From Achatina immaculata (Eukaryota; Mollusca; Gastropoda; Stylommatophora; Achatinidae), in the NCBI GenBank assembly GCA_009760885.1, contig CM019710.1:2458633-2522632 (forward strand): a stretch of DNA of 64,000 bases, read 5' to 3'. Each line of letters opens with the position of its first letter. Position 1 is the first letter of the stretch. The notes beneath the pieces were generated by a model. The model was not told the origin of the DNA. It did no database searches and was given only the letters and a program-made list of their open reading frames with translations. Below, piece after piece: positions 51,701 through 60,619 of the stretch. The position numbers and the translations under genes are program-made.

Positions 51701-54700
51701 AACATTTCATCCAGACATTATCAAGTATTGAAACATTTCATCCAGACATTATCAAGTATTGAAACATTTCATCCAGACGTTATCAAGTAGTGAAACATTT
51801 CATCCAGACATTATCAAGTATTGAAACATTTCATCCAGACATTATCAAGTATTGAAACATTTCATCCAGACATTATCAAGTATTGAAACATTTCATCCAG
51901 ACATTATCAAGTATTGAAACATTTCATCCAGACATTATCAAGTAGTGAAACATTTCATCCAGACATTATCAAGTATTGAAAAATTTCATCCAGACATTAT
52001 CAAGTATTGAAACATTTCCTCCAGACATTATCAAGTATTGAAACATTTCATCCAGACATTATCAAGTATTGAAACAAGTATTGAAACATTTCATCCAGAC
52101 ATTATCAAATATTGAAACATTTCATCCAGACATTATCAAGTATTGAAACATTTCATCCAGACATTATCAAGTATTGAAACATTTCATCCAGACATTATCA
52201 AGTAGTGAAACATTTCATCCAGACATTATCAAGTATTGAAACATTTCCTCCAGACATTATCAAGTATTGAAACAAGTATTGAAACATTTCATCCAGACAT
52301 TATCAAGTATTGAAACATTTCATCTAGACATTATCAAGTATTGAAACATTTCATCCAGACATTATCAAGTAGTGAAACATTTCATCCAGACATTATCAAG
52401 TATTGAAACATTTCATCCAGACATTATCAAGTATTGAAACATTTCATCCAGACATTATCAAGTATTGAAACAAGTATTGAAACATTTCATCCAGACATTA
52501 TCAAATATTGAAACATTTCATCCAGACATTATCAAGTATTGAAACATTTCATCCAGACATTATCAAGTATTGAAACATTTCATCCAGACATTATCAAGTA
52601 GTGAAACATTTCATCCAGACATTATCAAGTATTGAAACATTTCCTCCAGACATTATCAAGTATTGAAACAAGTATTGAAACATTTCATCCAGACATTATC
52701 AAGTATTGAAACATTTCATCTAGACATTATCAAGTATTGAAACATTTCATCCAGACATTATCAAGTAGTGAAACATTTCATCCAGACATTATCAAGTAGT
52801 GAAACATTTCATCCAGACATTATCAAGTAGTGAAACATTTCATCCAGACATTATCAAGTATTGAAACATTTCATCCAGACATTATCAAGTATTGAAACAT
52901 TTCATCCAGACATTATCAAGTATTGAAACATTTCATCCAGACATTATCAAGTATTGAAACATTTCATCCAGACATTATTAAGTAGTGAAACATTTCATCT
53001 AGACATTATCAAGTATTGAAACATTTCATCCAGACATTATCACAATAGTGAAACATTTCATCCAGACATTATCAAGTATTGAAACATTTCATCCAGACAT
53101 TATCAAGTAGTGAAACATTTCATCCAGACATTATCAAGTAGTGAAACATTTCATCCAGACATTATCACGATAGTGAAACATTTCATCCAGACATTATCAA
53201 GTAGTGAAACATTTCATCCAGACATTATCAAGTATTGAAACATTTCCTCCAGACATTATGATGGTGAAACAAAAAAGTTGATCAGTTTGTGTTTTGATGT
53301 ATAGAAATATTGAAGATTGTAGAAAGCATAAGAGCATTTTATTATCCTCCCTGACCTAGGATTTAGGGCTTCACTGCAAGGAGAAAGAGGGTAGCTTTGA
53401 TCTGACAGTTTACAGCCCCTACTGGATTGTCAATCTCACAGAGCAGGACATTTCACTGAAGGTTTGACTTATACAACAGTCTCTTCTTATCATTTGCTGC
53501 TAGCAAAACATTTGATTAGTCACATTTGTTCTAGCAAGTACAGCTCTTGTAAAGTGTGAATGTTTTATCAGATCTCTGTTGCTGCTAGATCTTAACACAA
53601 ACAGTTAAGTCTGACTGTGGAAGGAGGCAGTTAAGACAAGCAGTCACTCTTCACTTCACATATATATACATTGTTATTTTTTTAAATTCATTGATAATAT
53701 GTTTTAATCTATTGAATGACAATGTTTTAGTCTAGAGTACATCAACAGCAGACTTACCAGAGCAAACCAGGCATTTACAATACTGTAAACTGTATGGAGA
53801 TCTAATAAAAACTAAGTATGAGGATGAAGATCAGGGTATTCAAGTGTGATGTTCAGAGTGTACTACTCTGTGGAAGTGAATGCTGGAAAATCACCTGAAC
53901 TATACAAGACAGGGAAAAAGGAGACATGGAGAAGAACAGTAGAGAGGATGTTGAACAATAGAGGGCTCAGCAGGGGAAGAGTGGGAAGCTCTATGTGCCT
54001 TGGGCACTAAGGTTCACAGAGAGAGAGAGAGATGTTTTAATTTCACTCTCTCTTTCTCTCCTTCTTCTCCTCTCTCTCTCTCTCTGAAGCAAATGGTGCT
54101 CTTTGCTAAATTGATTATTTCTCTTATCTTACTAACATGTTTGTCTGTGTATGAAATGTTTGTTCTTGTAACTCAACACAGGAGGATGATAAAGAAAGTC
54201 CACTTTCGCAAAACAGAGGCAGCAAAGACATAATGCTCTTCTATTTCCGGGACAAAACTTTGTTTGGAGGCACAGCCAAGAGAAAGGTCAGCAACATTTC
54301 CTCTGTATTAATTTAGAAATGTCTCTTGTTGTTCATGTTGTCAGCTGCACTCAACGGTCATGAAGTCATGCCATTGGTATTATCTGACTGTCAGTATAAA
54401 CATGAAACTCTTGACAAGTGAAGACACAGGGATTGCATGGTGTGGGCAGTCATTTGCAGTGGCTTCCTTGTTTTCTCACAACAAGCCTAAGAGCAGACAG
54501 CTCTGAAATCATTACCACCAAAAGGATCTGAATGACACCTGCCAAGAACCTGACACACATAGTAAAACTCCACCACAAGGCTGAAAGAATGCTGATTACC
54601 CCACAACACCTTCTAGAAAACATACCCAGTAGGTCGACCATAAACAAACTCCTTTTTGCTGTCGATCAAGCACTTATAGCCACATCAGAAAAAGAGCTAC

Positions 54701-57700
54701 AGCAGAACATGGATAATTTAGCAAGGGCATGTCAAAGCTACAACATGAAGATCAGTGCTGAAAAAAACAGAAGTCATGACTATAGCAAGAGAAGAAATCT
54801 GAAAACAAAGATCTTCCTAGATGATTGGCCCTTGAAGCAAGTGAAACATTTCAGATACCTAGATAGCACAATATCATCCTCAGGGAAAGTTGATGCTGAG
54901 ATTGAGAACTGGTACAGTAAAGCAAATCAGGTCACTTGACAAATGACTCCTTTACTGAAAAACAAATACATCACAGTCGAGACTAAAAGAGCACTCATTC
55001 ATTTATTCATTTGCATGTCCCTTGTGGAACTTTGCCTCCCAAACAGCACTCCTGTAGGCCTCTCGGTTGTGAGCAAGATGGCCTGCTGCTGTTGCATCCA
55101 TTTCCAGATCGTCAACGATGTCTTGCAGCCATCTTCGTCTTGGTCTTCCTATTTTTCTTTTTCCCATTATGTATCCTTCCAATACGGTCTTCTCTAAATT
55201 ATCATGACGTTTAATGTGTCCAAAATATTTCAGTTTTCTCTCTTTAATCCTCTTCGCTAGCCAGCCTTCTTCAATATTAAGCTCTTGTAGTATAGATATA
55301 TTTGTTCTTTTTTGTGTCCACGATATTTGGAGAACTCTTCTGTAGCATTTACATTCAAAGGCATTTATGTGTTTCTCAGCTGTTTTGTTAAGTGTCCAGG
55401 TCTCACAGGCATATGTTGCTATGGGAAAGATGCATGCCCTTAAAAATCTTATTTTTGTGGTTCTGTCTGCTCCTCTCCACAGATTCTTTATTTGTTTTAC
55501 TTTCTGAAGAGCGATAGATGTCCTCCTTTTAATTTCCCTCATTGTATCTCCATTATTAGTTAGTAGCGATCCAAGATATTCAAATCTCTCCACTTCTTCC
55601 AGTTTTTCCTCATTGATACATATTTCAGTTGCCTTGTTTGTTTTGTCAGTTGTCATCAATTTAGTTTTCTTTGCATTAAGATAGAGGTTCTGCTCTTCGC
55701 TGTTCTTGCGGACTGACATAATTAGTTTTTCCATTCCTTTTTGTGTTGTGGACAGCAATACTGTGTCATCAGCATATCCTCTGTATTAATTTAGAAATGT
55801 CTCTTGTTGTTCATGTTGTCAGCTGCACTCAACGGTCATGAAGTCATGCCATTGGTATTATCTGACTGTCAGTATAAACATGAAACTCTTGACAAGTGAA
55901 GACACAGGGATTGCATGGTGTGGGCAGTCATTTGCAGTGGCTTCCTTGTTTTTCTCACAACAAGCCTAAGAGCAGACAGCTCTGAAATCATTACCACCAA
56001 AAGGATCTGAATGACACCTGCCAAGAACCTGACACACATAGTAAAACTCCACCACAAGGCGAAAGAATGCTGATTACCCCACAACACCTTCTAGAAAACA
56101 TACCCAGTAGGTCGACCATAAACAAACTCCTTTTTGCTGTCGATCAAGCACTTATAGCCACATCAGAAAAAGAGCTACAGCAGAACATGGATAATTTAGC
56201 AAGGGCATGTCAAAGCTACAACATGAAGATCAGTGCTGAAAAAAACAGAAGTCATGACTATAGCAAGAGAAGAAATCTGAAAACAAAGATCTTCCTAGAT
56301 GATTGGCCCTTGAAGCAAGTGAAACATTTCAGATACCTAGATAGCACAATATCATCCTCAGGGAAAGTTGATGCTGAGATTGAGAACTGGTACAGTAAAG
56401 CAAATCAGGTCACTTGACAAATGACTCCTTTACTGAAAAACAAATACATCACGGTCGAGACTAAAAGAGCACTCATTCATTTATTCATTTGCATGTCCCT
56501 TGTGGAACTTTGCCTCCCAAACAGCACTCCTGTAGGCCTCTCGGTTGTGAGCAAGATGACCTGCTGCTGTTGCATCCATTTCCAAATCGTCAACGATGTC
56601 TTGCAGCCATCTTCGTCTTGGTCTTCCTATTTTTCTTTTTCCCATTATGTATCCTTCCAATACGGTCTTCTCTAAATTATCATGACGTTTAATGTGTCCA
56701 AAATATTTCAGTTTTCTCTCTTTAATCCTCTTCACTAGCCAGCCTTCTTCAATATTAAGCTCTTGTAGTATAGATATATTTGTTCTTTTTTGTGTCCACG
56801 ATATTTGGATAACTCTTCTGTAGCATTTACATTCAAAGGCATTTATGTGTTTCTCAGCTGTTTTGTTAAGTGTCCAGGTCTCACAGGCATATGTTGCTAT
56901 GGGAAAGATGCATGCCCTTAAAAATCTTATTTTTGTGGTTCTGTCTGCTCCTCTCCACAGATTCTTTATTTGTTTTACTTTCTGAAGAGCGATAGATGTC
57001 CTCCTTTTAATTTCCCTCATTGTATCTCCATTATTAGTTAGTAGCGATCCAAGATATTCAAATCTCTCCACTTCTTCCAGTTTTTCCTCATTGATACATA
57101 TTTCAGTTGCCTTGTTTGTTTTGTCAGTTGTCATCAATTTAGTTTTCTTTGCATTAAGATAGAGGTTCTGCTCTTCGCTGTTCTTGCGGACTGACATAAT
57201 TAGTTTTTCCATTCCTTTTTGTGTTGTGGACAGCAATACTGTGTCATCAGCATATCTAATCTCTGGTATTTCATAACCTCCAACTGTTATGGCATCGTAA
57301 TATTCTTTGTCTACATCTTCTCTAACATTCCTCATTATATTTTCAGTATACAAGTTAAATAAGTAGACACTATACAACACAATTTTCCTACCAACTCTGT
57401 GCTGTCAATGCTAAACATGGACACAAACAGCGAAACACACAAGGAAAATCACCACGACAGAAATGAGATGTTTAAGGAGAATACTAAATGTGACAAGAAG
57501 GGACCAAATAAGAAATGACACCATCAGGATAAAAATTGGAGTAAAACTAGTATTACACTATATCCAGAAAAATGGCTTGGCTGTGTTACACGGATACCAC
57601 CAGACAGTATGGTGAAAATATTCACACTAAGATTTGTAGGTAACAGAGGAAGAGGTCACCCACGCAGGAGATGGAGAGAGGAAATTACAGAAGCATTAAA

Positions 57701-60588
57701 TATCCCATTATATGAAGTCAATTTTCTGAGCCCTATCAAGACGTCTGTTTGTTCCCTCAACACTGAAAGGTATATGAGGAAGGAGACAAGACAAGACAAG
57801 ATGGGGATCTGAACCACTTAGGGTTGTGTTGTTTCCTAGTGGCTCACATGTCATCTAACACAATCCTCTTTGCTGCTACAGTTGTGAACTTGACAAATCC
57901 AGTGAACCCCAGTATGGGTTTTTGAAATCTTAGTATGATCTGAGTGTGGGTTTTGTTCTAGTGTTTTATATGAAATCTTAGTATGATCTGAGTGTGGGTT
58001 TTGTTCTAGTGTTTTATATGAAATCTTAGTATGATCAGAGTGTGGGTTTTGTTCTAGTGTTTTATATGAAATCTTAGTATGATCTGAGTGTGGGTTTTGT
58101 TCTAGTGTTTTATATGAAATCTTAGTATGATCAGAGTGTGGGTTTTGTTCTAGTGTTTTATATGAAATCTTAGTATGATCTGAGTGTGGGTTTTGTTCTA
58201 GTGTTTTATATGAAATCTTAGTATGATCAGAGTGTGGGTTTTGTTCTAGTGTTTTATATGAAATCTTAGTATGATCAGAGTGTGGGTTTTGTTCTAGTGT
58301 TTTATATGAAATCTTAGTATGGTCTGAGTGTGGGTTTTGTTCTAGTGTTTTATATGAAATCTTAGTATGATCAGAGTGTGGGTTTTGTTCTAGTGTTTTA
58401 TATGAAATCTTAGTATGATCAGAGTGTGGGTTTTGTTCTAGTGTTTTATATGAAATCTTAGTATGGTCAGAGTGTGGGTTTTGTTCTAGTGTTTTATATG
58501 AAATCTTAGTATGATCAGAGTGTGGGACCATTAATGCTATTTAAAATTGCATCTCAGAAATGACATGAAATATTGCAAATAATTCAGTGTTTAAGAGCAA
58601 CTATCAGTTTATGTGATGTTCAAGAGAATCACATTTTGACAGGCAAGCAAAGGGAGGGTATGAAAGTTTCATTGTCAAACCTGACCTTACATATAGTTTC
58701 CAGCAGGCACCCACCTACTTCCCAGCCAAACCTCCCACTCATCTCAGCTACCTTTTGGCCACTTTTCTCTCACTTTTCCCAACCATGAAGCCATTTAACA
58801 TCATCATCATCTTTACCATCTTACACCAACAAACAATGCTTACTTTAAATTTATGGCAAAAAAAAATTCATGAGGAGTCAGTGAGCCTGCATCTAATGTG
58901 TTGTTATCATATTTGTTATCTCATCATAATCTTGCCATAGGAGTCAGTGATTCTGTACCAAGTGTGTTGTTATATATTTGTTATCTCATAATCTTGCTGT
59001 AGGAGTCAGTGAGCCTGTACCAAATGTGTTGTTATCATATTTTTTTATCTCATCACAATAATCTTTCTGTAGACCCATTGTGTTGTTATCATATTTGTTA
59101 TCTCATCATAACAATCTTGCTGTAGGAGTCCACAAGTGAGAAGAAAAAGGAGAAAGTGAAGGAGTTGAAAAAACCAGGAAAAGTAGGTCCTTACCATTTG
59201 GGCATGAGCTAGCACGTCTTGGTGGCCACATTGTATTAGTGGGATATATATATATGAGGGGTGTTCACAAAGTAATGCACCACATCATTTTTCTCAGGAG
59301 CTGTTTATTCAAAAAGCGTGAAATTTATACACAGTGTACATGGATATGTCATGTAAACATTGGTATTATTCAACATAATTCCCATCAATTTGTACGGCTT
59401 TACATGAGCGCTAAACAAGTGCATATATTCCTAGCCAATACCAGATTTTATCTTGATTATATAGCCATTCTTCACTGCATGAATCTCACCTTCGTCATCT
59501 TCAAATCTTACCCCTTGGAGTGCATCTTTAAGTGGACCAAACAGATGGAAATCAGAGGGTGCCAAATCAGAATTGTAGGGTGGATGAGGTAGTACAGTAC
59601 AACCCAATTTGGTGATTGTTTTCCATGTTGCCAGACGTGTGAGGGTGCGCATTATCGTGAAGGAGAAGCAGGTCTGCTGGATTCTTGTGCTGCCAGACTC
59701 TGCGAAAATGTTGATTGAGTTTTTTCAGTGTCTTAATGTAAGCTTTAGAATTGATTGTCTCTCCTCTTGGCATAACATCCACAAGAATCACACCTTCAGT
59801 CTCCCAAAAACCAGTGATCATGACCTTTCCAGCTGAAGGAGTTGTCTTGAATTTCTTTCTTCGTGGTGTTTGCAGATGATGCCACTCCATTGACTGTCTT
59901 TTTGTTTCAGGTTCAAAATGATGTGCCCAGGTTCCATCACCTGTTATGATATTAGCCATAAATTTCTCTCTTTCAGCATTGAAATGCTCCAACAATTCAG
60001 AAGAAATTGCTTTCCTTTGCAATCAGTGTTCATTTGTGAGACTTCGAGAAACCGATCTTGGCAAACCTTAGAAAATCCGAGAGCTTTTATAACTGCATTT
60101 GCACTACCATTTCTGACTGACAGCTTTAAGGGCAGTTGTTGAGTAGGGATACACCTATCAGTAAGAATAATGCGCTCAGAGCATTTCAACATTTCTGCCT
60201 TGGTGGCTGTGGCAGGACGTCCACAGCGCATCCAATCATGCAACTCCTTATCTTCAATTATTGATTCTTTGATTCTCTGAACCCAGTGACCGACTGTACT
60301 CCTGTCAACTGCAGAACTTCCATACACATCACATAGATGCTTGTGAATGTTCACAATAGTGTCCTTCTTTGCAACAAGAAATTCTATCACAGTTCGCTGC
60401 TTATACCGTAAGTTGCTAACAGGCTCCATTTCAGTGGTTAGGGCAGCCATATTCTTTGGCCGGTTGCAGTCCAATTTTGTTCACATAGTCAGCACATGCC
60501 ATGTTTAAAATGTGTAAAATGTTATGCTATCTTCATTATTAGCTGAAAAAAAAAAAAGATGTGGTGCAGTACTTTCTGAACGCCCCTC

Positions 60589-60619
<31 letters not shown>

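Larger units (their letters stand above)
54470..57820 (+). mobile_element. LINE family E, interrupted by nested family B copies
   Basis: The + strand trace starts near FAVDQALIATSEKELQQNMD (active-site region, FADDQ expected), then LARACQSYNMKISAEK, FLDDWPLKQVKHFRYLDSTI and KNKYITVETKRAL. It is then broken by an antisense family B insertion and resumes at about 57375 with TTEMRCLRRILNVTRRDQIR and a basic end GNRGRGHPRRRWREEI. The first half is present twice because of the 1478-base duplication (54470-54985 and 55950-56465). Stops and frameshifts throughout. Confidence 0.88.

Noticed and set aside
57851..58531. 226-codon reverse open frame with HSDHTKISYKTLEQNP repeats
   Set aside because: A 48-base array in intron 13 with no stop in one frame; variation between units shows no sign of codon constraint by eye.
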